Assembly (NCBI RefSeq): GCF_002159945.1
Contig: NZ_NFJQ01000005.1
Span: 124,001-188,000, forward strand
Direction: 5' to 3'
DNA: 64,000 nucleotides
Source of the DNA: Cloacibacillus sp. An23
Lineage (GTDB): Bacteria > Synergistota > Synergistia > Synergistales > Synergistaceae
Within the stretch, counting starts at the first letter, position 1, and each line of letters starts with the position of its first letter. The position numbers were made by a program, and so were the translations under genes. Positions 25,516 to 33,299 of the stretch are shown piece by piece. Below the pieces are notes generated by a model. That model saw only the letters and a list, made by a program, of their open reading frames with translations. It did not search any database and was not told the DNA's origin.

Positions 25516-26523
25516 TTATCTTTTGTTGAAACGCACGTAGTACGTCTTGTAGTAGAGCCTCGGAAACAGCAGCGCGTACAGAGACTTTATAAAAACTCCA
25601 GGCTTGTCGAAGAACGAGCGAAAACTTCTGAAAAGTATGCCGCGCACATTTTTATCCGCAAGCATTTTTCTGTAATCATCATCAGCTCCGCTTGCCGCAT
25701 AGACGGCGAGCATACGCTGAAGGCCTATCGGTATGACGTATGTATCTACAATATGCTTTGCGGTGTGGGTACGCATGTGGCTCCTAATGAACGCGGCTTC
25801 GTCGAAATGAGCGTCAGTATGATGCTTGTAGCGCGTTATCATTTTTTCGCGCGACGATTCGGATTTTCTCGTACCCATGTTTTCATGCTGAAGATATATG
25901 TAGAGGCAGTCTTTTACAAACGACACCTTCGCGCCGGCCGCTATGACTTTCGTCACAAATTCCACGTCTTCACCGGCCGTCCTCCCTTCGGTAAGACGTA
26001 TGCCGTTTTCCAAAAGGAATTCGCGTCTGTAGATCGCGGCCCACAACATAGCCGTTATCCTGTTTAAAAGGCGGCGGCGCAGAAGTTCGTCCTGCGTCAT
26101 CGCAAATGCACCGTCTATCGACGGATACAGCTTTTCTTTCCCGTTCGCCGCGTCGCGCGTTTTGTAACCGCAGAAAGCAGCGTCTCCGCCGTTTTCCGAG
26201 ACGCTGCCGTAAAGCCGGGAAATGAAATCATGCTCTGCAAGGTCGTCCCCGTCGAAGAATATCACGTATTCGCCCCGCGCCGCCATGAGTCCCGTATTGC
26301 GCGCGGCGGACACGCCTTTGTTGCGGTCGTGGCGCATCAGCCTGTGCTCGACGCCCGACTCATCCAGAGCGTCGCGCGCGCGCTCAAAGGTGGAGTCGTT
26401 CGAGCAGTCGTCCACGACAATTATTTCAAAATCTCTGAATGACTGCGCGGCGAGCGATCCAACCGCAGCACCTATCATAGATTCCAGATTATAGGCCGGG
26501 ATGACGACGCTGACTAACGGCAT
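25516..26523 (-). CDS. GT2 glycosyltransferase
   Basis: A 335-residue GT-A enzyme. The order is PLVSVVIPAYNLESMIGAAV, IIVVDDCSNDSTFERARDAL, GVSAARNTGLMAARGEYVIF and FFDGDDLAEHDFISRLY (DxD metal site). The C-terminal half carries a hydrophobic/basic tail (FIKSLYALLFPRLYYKTYYVRF) that may associate with the membrane. GAGG lies 8 bases before the ATG. It is tightly packed between the GT8 gene and a GT4 gene in the LPS cluster. Confidence 0.9.
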   Translation of the reverse strand: MPLVSVVIPAYNLESMIGAAVGSLAAQSFRDFEIIVVDDCSNDSTFERARDALDESGVEHRLMRHDRNKGVSAARNTGLMAARGEYVIFFDGDDLAEHDFISRLYGSVSENGGDAAFCGYKTRDAANGKEKLYPSIDGAFAMTQDELLRRRLLNRITAMLWAAIYRREFLLENGIRLTEGRTAGEDVEFVTKVIAAGAKVSFVKDCLYIYLQHENMGTRKSESSREKMITRYKHHTDAHFDEAAFIRSHMRTHTAKHIVDTYVIPIGLQRMLAVYAASGADDDYRKMLADKNVRGILFRSFRSFFDKPGVFIKSLYALLFPRLYYKTYYVRFNKR

Positions 26524-26550
26524 ATGTGACGCCTCGAGTTCATAGGAAGT

Positions 26551-27582
26551 CTACCGTTTTTCCGCATTTCTCTTCACTCCGAACAGCCCTTTTGTGAATA
26601 TATACGGCAGCGTCCATATATGACCTCTGAAGATGTTGTCGAGTATCTGTTTTTTTACGCGCCGCACGCAGTCGGACGAGTGGAGATGCGCGTACGGCGA
26701 CGACGACAAATCATGAAGCATCGTCCGTATCAGCTCGTTCTCGCTGCGGCAGTACGGCGTAAGCCTGAGATAACGCCAGTACAAATCGTCTACATACGGG
26801 CGCGTGCAAAGCACCCACGGCTTAGCCGCTCCTCCCGCCATATGCCAGATCGAGCCATAGAGCGTTTCTTCCGTCGCACCAGACGCGTCTATATGGTTGA
26901 ACCTCTCGTCTATCAGTAGTTTATCGCCGGCGAAGATATGGTTGAGGCAGTCCTGGTCGGCAAGCGTGATACACTTACGGTATTTCGCGTAGAAATCGGC
27001 GACGGCTTCGAGGAAATCATATTCCTCACGAAGCTTCTTCAAATTCAGAAGAAGGACCCCGGCGTTAAAATATTCGCCGCGCTTTACGCCGAGCATGCGC
27101 CACGCCTTATCCAGCCGCCACGGCAATGGCTTCCCTTTCAGATAGTCGAGCGACCACACGTCGCGTACGGCGGCGACTGCGCGCCCGTCGAGAGGGACGT
27201 TCCACAGCTCTGCTATATCCATATTCACGACTATGTCGCAGTCTAGATAAATGATTTTGTCTTCAGCGCATATCTCAGGCAGCAAGAGCCGGAAGAGAGT
27301 CCCGCGCGCGCCGTCGAGCGTCAGACGGCTCACGTCTACGCTGCCGGCGTCAAGCATATTCTCGACGTTGATGAACTTTATTTCCTGTCCGTAGGACGAC
27401 GACAGCCGCGTCAGCTTGTCACGGTTGTCGCCCGTGAGCGTGTCGTCATGTACTATGTGCAGGCATACGGGATGCTTGGTGTTCGCAAAGACCGACGCCA
27501 TCGTAACGGCCGCGTGACGGCAGTAAGTACCTTTAGGGTCGCAGAAAGCCAGCGCTATGTGGATTTTGTCGTTCGCAGACAT
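26551..27582 (-). CDS. GT8 glycosyltransferase (LPS galactosyl/glucosyltransferase-like)
   Basis: Length 343 residues. The GT8 signature is complete: IHIALAFCDPKGTYCRHAAVTMASVFANT, IIYLDCDIVVNMDIAELW (DxD), YFNAGVLLLNLKKLRE, LADQDCLNHIF, and IWHMAGGAAKPW (HxxGxxKPW, metal and UDP binding). Such enzymes add galactose or glucose to the LPS core with retention of configuration, and the nearby galE would supply UDP-galactose. AAGGTGG lies 7 bases before the ATG. Confidence 0.93.
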   Translation of the reverse strand: MSANDKIHIALAFCDPKGTYCRHAAVTMASVFANTKHPVCLHIVHDDTLTGDNRDKLTRLSSSYGQEIKFINVENMLDAGSVDVSRLTLDGARGTLFRLLLPEICAEDKIIYLDCDIVVNMDIAELWNVPLDGRAVAAVRDVWSLDYLKGKPLPWRLDKAWRMLGVKRGEYFNAGVLLLNLKKLREEYDFLEAVADFYAKYRKCITLADQDCLNHIFAGDKLLIDERFNHIDASGATEETLYGSIWHMAGGAAKPWVLCTRPYVDDLYWRYLRLTPYCRSENELIRTMLHDLSSSPYAHLHSSDCVRRVKKQILDNIFRGHIWTLPYIFTKGLFGVKRNAEKR

Positions 27583-27596
27583 CGCGCTGCCACCTT

Positions 27597-28874
27597 TTAT
27601 TCAGTAGTAGCAGACTGAGGCGCAAAGCCGCAATCTTTTTTTTCACGCGTCTCAGGCAGCGCTGCAATAATGCCCATGGACGCCCAGAAAATGACGGCAA
27701 GATCCCTGCGCGCCTCAAACACGTCGCCTGTCATGCCGTAAACCAACTGCCCGCCGAGCATCACGAGGAAGATAAGATGCCACGGCACACCGTTTTCAAT
27801 ACGAAAGCGTCCTCGCCAGCATTTTTTTATCATCATAAAAAGCGCAGCTACGAAGAGAAGAACCGATGGAACGCCGGATGAGACTGCAAGCTCGAGGTAC
27901 ATGTTGTGCGCGTGGCTGCGCGCGACGAAATCAAGCTTGGCATACTCAGTATTTTCTTTCAGAGCGCGTCCGTAGACCTCTTCCAGATTCTTTCTTCCGT
28001 ATCCGGCTATCGGACGATCTGCCACGAGGCCGGAGACTATGCGCCAAATCGACGACCTGTGGTTGGTCAGCGATTGCGCGTCCCGAACGGAAGATATTTG
28101 GCGAAGCTCTACTTCAAAACGTTTCTGTATGGCGCCGCCGGAAATATGGTTGAAAGCCGCCAGCACGAGCACGCCAGCGCATATCCCGGCTCCGATGCTG
28201 ACAAGTTTAATTTTCCCGGCGCACGCAGCATAATATAGTATGAACGGGAGCATGAGGAACACCGTGAGCCACGCTCCGCTTGCGAACGAGATGAAGAGAG
28301 TCACCATGCTGACGATGCACGAGAAATATTTCAGAAAGTATCGTTTTTCCCATATCCACAGGGCGTAAAAGAAAATATACGGAACAGCAAGCACAGGATA
28401 CAGCCCAAGAGTGTTGCCGTTCATCGTAAGACGTTTAGGCAAAGTGAACGGGAGCGGAACGTAAGCCTTGATGATTATCAGGCAAAAGATGAAAGTCGTA
28501 AGAGGAACGAAGAATTTGATGAACGTCTTCCGCGCATCCTCCGAATCAAACAGCCGCACTGCGAAAATGTAGCCAACCAGAAGTTCAAGGTACACCGACG
28601 CGCCTTGGCCCCACACTTCAAAATCCGTCATGAAGAACACATTGGCGAAAGCGCTCCAAATGAAAAAGACCGTCATTACGATAGAAATATCCTTGCATGA
28701 CTTGCTTTTGAAGGATACCAACTTATCTTTATATCTCACGCGCCCGTAGATCAGCAGCCCGAGGACGAGGACATAGCCGACGTAGTGTACGGCGGGGGCG
28801 AATATGGTGAAAATTATCGATGTCAGATAGATATATCTCGCGGCGATTTCATACGAAACATCGTACAGTCTCAT
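27597..28874 (-). CDS. O-antigen ligase (WaaL/Wzy_C family)
   Basis: A 425-residue polytopic inner-membrane protein with about eleven hydrophobic segments. The periplasmic loop contains SLTNHRSSIWRIVSGLVADRPIAGYG and the catalytic-type His in VARSHAHNMYLELAVSSGVPSVLLF, as in WaaL and other Wzy_C proteins. It would join O-antigen or other polymer to lipid A-core on the periplasmic face. It is the first gene of the minus-strand LPS cluster. The spacer 28875-28978 upstream is AT-rich and must hold the promoter, but no hexamer pair stands out. Confidence 0.85.
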   Translation of the reverse strand: MRLYDVSYEIAARYIYLTSIIFTIFAPAVHYVGYVLVLGLLIYGRVRYKDKLVSFKSKSCKDISIVMTVFFIWSAFANVFFMTDFEVWGQGASVYLELLVGYIFAVRLFDSEDARKTFIKFFVPLTTFIFCLIIIKAYVPLPFTLPKRLTMNGNTLGLYPVLAVPYIFFYALWIWEKRYFLKYFSCIVSMVTLFISFASGAWLTVFLMLPFILYYAACAGKIKLVSIGAGICAGVLVLAAFNHISGGAIQKRFEVELRQISSVRDAQSLTNHRSSIWRIVSGLVADRPIAGYGRKNLEEVYGRALKENTEYAKLDFVARSHAHNMYLELAVSSGVPSVLLFVAALFMMIKKCWRGRFRIENGVPWHLIFLVMLGGQLVYGMTGDVFEARRDLAVIFWASMGIIAALPETREKKDCGFAPQSATTE

Positions 28875-28978
28875 CTGCTTCGATTCCTCTCCTATACTGA
28901 TGCAATTAAATACATTTTAGCACAGCGCTTTACAAAATATAAATAATTCATGCTCTGTCAAAAGGGCTCAGATTTTTT

Positions 28979-29008
28979 TCGACAATGCGCCGGGGCCGCT
29001 GTTATACT
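28979..29008 (+). promoter_or_regulatory. Probable promoter of the AlbA_2-domain gene
   Basis: TCGACA (28979-28984), an 18-base spacer and TATACT (29003-29008) lie 32 bases before the ATG at 29040. The gene stands alone, so it needs its own promoter. Confidence 0.4.
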
Positions 29009-29039
29009 ATGCGTTAATAATTGTCGAGGAGATACCGCT

Positions 29040-30569
29040 ATGCTGAGGACAATAAGAAAGCTGATAAAAGAAGGAGAAGGCTTCACCGTTGAATTCAAAA
29101 AATGCAAAGATTCTTTGCCGTCGAGCGTGTTTGAAACAATATGCGCGTTCCTCAACAGACATGGCGGAGACATCCTGCTCGGCGTCGACGACGGCGGTAA
29201 CGTTACCGGAGTAAAGGATGAGGCGATCGAACAGATTAAGAAAGATTTCGCCAGTTCAGTCAACAATAAACAAAAACTGAGCCCTACGTTTTACATCAAT
29301 CTCGACGCTTATAAACTGAACGGGAAGTATATACTGCACACACATATCCCGGAAAGTTCGCAGGTACATAGATGCTGTGGACGCATTTACGACAGGAACG
29401 AGGACGGGGACTTCGATATCACGGATAATACCGCTCTCGTCTCCGAAATGTACATCAGAAAAAACAATACTTACACCGAAAATAGGATTTTCCCTTTTGC
29501 GGAGATGTCCGACCTTCGCAAAGACCTTATAGCCAGAGCAAGAATCACGGCGGTCAACGCGCGTGGCGGCGGGCATCCGTGGGCTCTGATGTCTGACGAG
29601 GAGCTGTTGAAAAGCGCGAGCCTGATAAGCAAAGACATGACGACGGGCAAATCAGGAATAACTCTCGCGTGTATCCTGCTTTTCGGCAAAGACGAGACCA
29701 TTATGAACGCTCTTCCGCACCACAGAACGGACGCTATTATGCGCAGAAAGGACTTGGACCGGTACGACGACAGAGACGATATCCGCACAAATCTACTGGA
29801 AAGCTACGACAGGCTGTGCGCGTTTGCGGCAAAACATCTCAACGACGCATTCAGTCTGGAAGGGACGATAAGGATCAGCGTCAGGGATAAGATTATGCGA
29901 GAGCTTGTCGCCAACTGTCTGATACATAGGGAATATTCAAACGCGTTTCCGGCGAAACTCATTATCGAAAAAGACAGGGTATATACCGAAAACGCCAACA
30001 AACCCATCAGGACAGGACGCATAGATATCCGGGATTATACCCCGTATCCAAAGAATCCTGTGATCGCACGTGTTTTTAAGGAAATGGGTTATGCCGACGA
30101 ACTAGGGTCGGGCATTAGAAATATTGTCAAATATACAAAAATATATGCGGATACCGAACCCGTTTTTGAAGAAGGAGATATTTTCAGAACGTATATTTTC
30201 ATCAATGAGCGCCTTTCCGCGGCCGACGATAATACGGGACGGCCGCTTGAGACGGAAAGCGAGCCCAAGATGAGGCCCAAGACCGAGCCCAAGATAAGGC
30301 CCAAGACAGAGCCCAAGATGAGGCCCAAGACAGAGGCGGTAACAACGGAAGAAATTATTCTTGCCCTGCGCGAGCGTACAGACGCAAGCAAGCGCGAAAT
30401 CGCGGAAATGCTGGGACAAAAGAGTATTTCCGGTTCATTGAAAAAAAGTATGGCGTCGCTGCTGAAGGAAGGGCTGATAGAGCCGACTATACCGGATAAA
30501 CCGAGAAGCCGTTATCAGCGTTACAGAATGACGAAAAAGGGATTGGAGCGCTCGAAGTCTGCCGGCTAA
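29040..30569 (+). CDS. AlbA_2/Schlafen-domain ATP-binding regulator-like protein
   Basis: A 509-residue cytoplasmic protein. The N-terminal AlbA_2 domain has FTVEFKKCKDSLPSSVFETI, then AFLNRHGGDILLGVDDGGNV. A GHKL ATPase-like domain follows (MRELVANCLIHREYSN and MGYADELGSGIRNIVKY). Next is a repetitive linker of PKMRPKTE units, and last a winged-helix segment (TDASKREIAEMLGQKSISGSLKKSMASLLKEGLI). GAGGAG lies 8 bases before the ATG at 29040; an open frame from 28950 is not used. It is a lone plus-strand gene between two minus-strand clusters, with a less GC-rich sequence, so it may be mobile cargo. Members are often called transcriptional regulators, but the true function is not settled. Confidence 0.8.
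   Translation: MLRTIRKLIKEGEGFTVEFKKCKDSLPSSVFETICAFLNRHGGDILLGVDDGGNVTGVKDEAIEQIKKDFASSVNNKQKLSPTFYINLDAYKLNGKYILHTHIPESSQVHRCCGRIYDRNEDGDFDITDNTALVSEMYIRKNNTYTENRIFPFAEMSDLRKDLIARARITAVNARGGGHPWALMSDEELLKSASLISKDMTTGKSGITLACILLFGKDETIMNALPHHRTDAIMRRKDLDRYDDRDDIRTNLLESYDRLCAFAAKHLNDAFSLEGTIRISVRDKIMRELVANCLIHREYSNAFPAKLIIEKDRVYTENANKPIRTGRIDIRDYTPYPKNPVIARVFKEMGYADELGSGIRNIVKYTKIYADTEPVFEEGDIFRTYIFINERLSAADDNTGRPLETESEPKMRPKTEPKIRPKTEPKMRPKTEAVTTEEIILALRERTDASKREIAEMLGQKSISGSLKKSMASLLKEGLIEPTIPDKPRSRYQRYRMTKKGLERSKSAG
30261..30335 (+). repeat. 24-bp in-frame tandem repeat (3 units)
   Basis: Units start at 30261, 30285 and 30309 (GAGCCCAAGATGAGGCCCAA and close variants, 24 bases each) followed by a partial GAG. 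Because 24 is a multiple of three, copy-number change would alter linker length without shifting the frame. The encoded linker is rich in Pro, Lys, Arg and Glu. Confidence 0.85.
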
Positions 30570-30629
30570 GCGCACTCGGCGAATAAGGCGGGCAGTCTGT
30601 CAGTCTCAGCCGGCAGAACTGGGCAGACG

Positions 30630-31799
30630 TTACCTTCCCGCCAGGCTTGACAGATCGAATATCGGGAGCAGCACCGCTACTACTACGAAGCCTACGAGAA
30701 GCCCCATGACCAAGATGATCAGGGGCTCGGCGAGGGTGGCCCATTTCTGCATGGAGGTCTGGGCGTATTCCCAGCAGCCGGCGCCTAGGCGTTCGGCGGT
30801 TTCTGGGAGGCTCGCGCCGGCTTCGCCTACCCGGATGACGGTGGTTATCTCTTCGGGGAAGGAGCCTTCTTTTTCGAGCGCCTGCGAGAAGCGGTAACCT
30901 TCTTTTATGTAGCCCGCGACGGTCGAGAGGCGGCCTTTCACGGGGTCGAGCGGCTCGGTCAGCTTGAGCGCCTGCACTAGCGGGATGCCGGCGCGCAGGA
31001 GCGTGCCGGTCTGGCTGAAAATCAGCGCGAAGGTCAGATTTTCGCGCGCCTCGCGGAAGAAGGGCAATGCGATTTTTTTATTGCGGCGGCGCATCCAGAG
31101 CGCGAGCAGCGCGACGGCGGCGGCGAAGGGGACGACTCCCACGCGGACTGCGTGCGAGACGAAGATGAGCGCTTTCGTAATAAACGGCAGCTCCGCGCCC
31201 GATTCTATGACGAGCGCCGTGAGGCGCGGAACTACGAAGCTCAGCAGGAATACGACGACGCCGAGGCCGACGAGGAGCATGAGCATCGGATATGTTAGCG
31301 CCGTCTGTATCTTGCGGCGCAGCGAGATTTCGTTTTGCAGCAGTTCTCCGGCTTTTTCCAGAATTTCTCCTAGCGACGCCGATTTTTCGCCGGACTCGAC
31401 CATTCCGACGAGTCCCGGGCGGAAGACACCGAGAGCTGTCATCGACGCGGCGAGCGAGCGTCCGCCTTCGACAGATTCGCGCAGCTCGGTGTATACCGGC
31501 TTCAGGTTTTTGCCGCGCGTCTGCTTTTGCAGCAGCTTCAAGACTTCCGTCAGAGAGAGGCCGCTGCGCATGAAGGACGAGAGAGTAGCGCAGAACAGGC
31601 GCTGCTCCTCGAGCGAGAGCTTTTTGCGGCGGCTTCCGCCGGCGAAGCTCCACGCGCGCGCTTTTTCCTCTTTTACAGAGACGACGGCGCAGCGTTCGGA
31701 CTCGAGCTCGCGCAGCAGGTCGTTCTCGCTCGCGGCTTCGCGGCGCAGTATCTTGCGCGCGCCCTCCTGCGTGTAGACTTCTGCGCGGTAGAGCGGCAC
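30630..31799 (-). CDS. gspF: Type II secretion inner-membrane platform protein GspF
   Basis: About 389 residues. FCATLSSFMRSGLSLTEVLKLL and RSLAASMTALGVFRPGLVGMVESGE form the first GspF repeat, and FSQTGTLLRAGIPLVQALKL with PEEITTVIRVGEAGASLPE forms the second. Three membrane helices include YPMLMLLVGLGVVVFLLSFVVP and a C-terminal WATLAEPLIILVMGLLVGFVVVAVL. The GTG at 31799 follows the gspE stop by 2 bases with GAGG upstream; a longer frame to 32045 lies inside gspE and was not used. It couples the GspE motor to the pseudopilus. Last gene of the secretion operon. Confidence 0.93.
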   Translation of the reverse strand: MPLYRAEVYTQEGARKILRREAASENDLLRELESERCAVVSVKEEKARAWSFAGGSRRKKLSLEEQRLFCATLSSFMRSGLSLTEVLKLLQKQTRGKNLKPVYTELRESVEGGRSLAASMTALGVFRPGLVGMVESGEKSASLGEILEKAGELLQNEISLRRKIQTALTYPMLMLLVGLGVVVFLLSFVVPRLTALVIESGAELPFITKALIFVSHAVRVGVVPFAAAVALLALWMRRRNKKIALPFFREARENLTFALIFSQTGTLLRAGIPLVQALKLTEPLDPVKGRLSTVAGYIKEGYRFSQALEKEGSFPEEITTVIRVGEAGASLPETAERLGAGCWEYAQTSMQKWATLAEPLIILVMGLLVGFVVVAVLLPIFDLSSLAGR

Positions 31800-31801
31800 G
31801 G

Positions 31802-33298
31802 CTAGACCTCGCCGACGACGCGCAGCATTTCCTCGGGCGTCGTCTCGCCGTTCTTGACGGCCTTGAGGCCGAGTTCGAGCAGCGTGGAGAATCCGCCTTT
31901 GCGCGCGAGTTCGCGAAGCTCGTGCGGCTGAGCGCCGCGCGCTATCGCCTCCTGTATCTCGGGCGTGACGTCGAACTGCTCGTAGAGGCCGAAGCGTCCG
32001 CGGTAGCCGGTGCCGCCGCATTTTTCGCAGCCACGTCCGCGCCACGCGTGCTTGACGCCGTTTTTGCGGACGACGCCGGTCGTGTCGAACTTTTCGCGGC
32101 AGTGCGGGCAGACGCGGCGCACTAGGCGCTGCGCTACGACGCCGAGCAGCGAGCCCGCGACTAGGTAGGGCTCTATGCCCATGTCGGTGAGGCGCGTTAC
32201 GGCGCTGACGGAGTCGTTCGTGTGGAGCGTCGAGAAGACGAGGTGGCCCGTGAGCGAAGCCTGTATGCCTATATGCGCGGTGTCGAAGTCGCGCATTTCG
32301 CCTATCATTATTATGTCGGGGTCCTGGCGCAGAATGGAGCGCAGCGTCCCCGCGAAGGTGAGGCCGGCCTTTTCGTTGACCTGCACCTGACCGACGCCCG
32401 GGAGGTCGTATTCTATCGGGTCTTCGACCGTGATGACGTTTACTTCGGGGCGCGCGAGCGCCTGCAATATCGCGTAGAGGCTGGTGCTTTTGCCGGAGCC
32501 GGTCGGCCCGGTGAAGAGTATCATGCCGTTGGGGCGGCGGATGAGCCGTTCGAGGCGCTCGCGCTCGCTTTCCTTCATTCCTAAATCTTCGAGCGTGAGC
32601 AGGCCGCGCGCCTTGTCGAGAAGTCTCAGCACGAGCCGCTCGCCGTGCTGCGTCGGCAGCGAGCTGACGCGGATGTCCACGAGCCTGTCGCCGAGGCTTA
32701 TTCCTATGCGTCCGTCCTGCGGCACGAAGCGTTCCGCTATGTCCATGTTCGCCATGACTTTTATGCGGCTCGTCACGGGGGCCTGGTGGCCCTTCGAGAG
32801 CGAGTATTTGTCCGTGAGCACGCCGTCTATGCGGTAGCGCACGGCGACGCGGTCCTCGTACGGCTCGATGTGTATGTCGGTGGCGCGCTCGCGCAGCGAT
32901 TCCATCAGTATGCCGTTGACTAGGCGGACGACGGGCGCGTCAACGCTGTCGCTCATTACCTCCTGGCGCGCGAGCTCGGAGAGGTCGTCCACCTCTTCTA
33001 TCGCGTTGAGGGTCTCCTGCCCGACGCCGCTCTTTATGTCGTAGAGCGCGCGTATCAGGCTTTGTATCTCGGCGGGCGGGCAGAGCGTCTCCGCAAGGCG
33101 CGCGCCCGTGGCCGCGGCGAGGAGCTGCGCGTCCGGCGTCGCCGCGTAGTCGGAGACGGCGACGGTCATCACGCCGCCCTCGAGCGCGAGCGGGACGATG
33201 CACCTGTCGCGCAGCGCGTCTAGGCTCACGCCCTCCGGTATGAGGGCGATTATTTTTTCCGGCGTTATGTCGAAGTCCTTTATCGAGCGCGCGGGCAT
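31802..33298 (-). CDS. gspE: Type II secretion ATPase GspE
   Basis: Cytoplasmic hexameric motor driving pseudopilus assembly. The 498-residue protein has an N-terminal GspE/MshEN-like domain, then FTGPTGSGKSTSLYAIL (Walker A), the Asp box EDPIEYDLPGVGQVQVN, IIMIGEMRDFDTAHI (Walker B), STLHTNDS (His box), and a tetracysteine zinc finger CPHC...CEKCGGTGYRGR. All key residues are present. It lies 1 base after gspD and 2 bases before gspF. Confidence 0.95.
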   Translation of the reverse strand: MPARSIKDFDITPEKIIALIPEGVSLDALRDRCIVPLALEGGVMTVAVSDYAATPDAQLLAAATGARLAETLCPPAEIQSLIRALYDIKSGVGQETLNAIEEVDDLSELARQEVMSDSVDAPVVRLVNGILMESLRERATDIHIEPYEDRVAVRYRIDGVLTDKYSLSKGHQAPVTSRIKVMANMDIAERFVPQDGRIGISLGDRLVDIRVSSLPTQHGERLVLRLLDKARGLLTLEDLGMKESERERLERLIRRPNGMILFTGPTGSGKSTSLYAILQALARPEVNVITVEDPIEYDLPGVGQVQVNEKAGLTFAGTLRSILRQDPDIIMIGEMRDFDTAHIGIQASLTGHLVFSTLHTNDSVSAVTRLTDMGIEPYLVAGSLLGVVAQRLVRRVCPHCREKFDTTGVVRKNGVKHAWRGRGCEKCGGTGYRGRFGLYEQFDVTPEIQEAIARGAQPHELRELARKGGFSTLLELGLKAVKNGETTPEEMLRVVGEV

Positions 33299-33299
33299 T

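Noticed and set aside
27636-27643. Run of 8 A on the coding strand near the end of the O-antigen ligase as a phase-variation tract
   Set aside because: Short, near the C-terminus where a shift would change only a few residues; no strong evidence.
31800-32045. N-terminal extension of gspF
   Set aside because: The extra residues are Arg-rich, overlap gspE and replace a well-placed GTG start at 31799.
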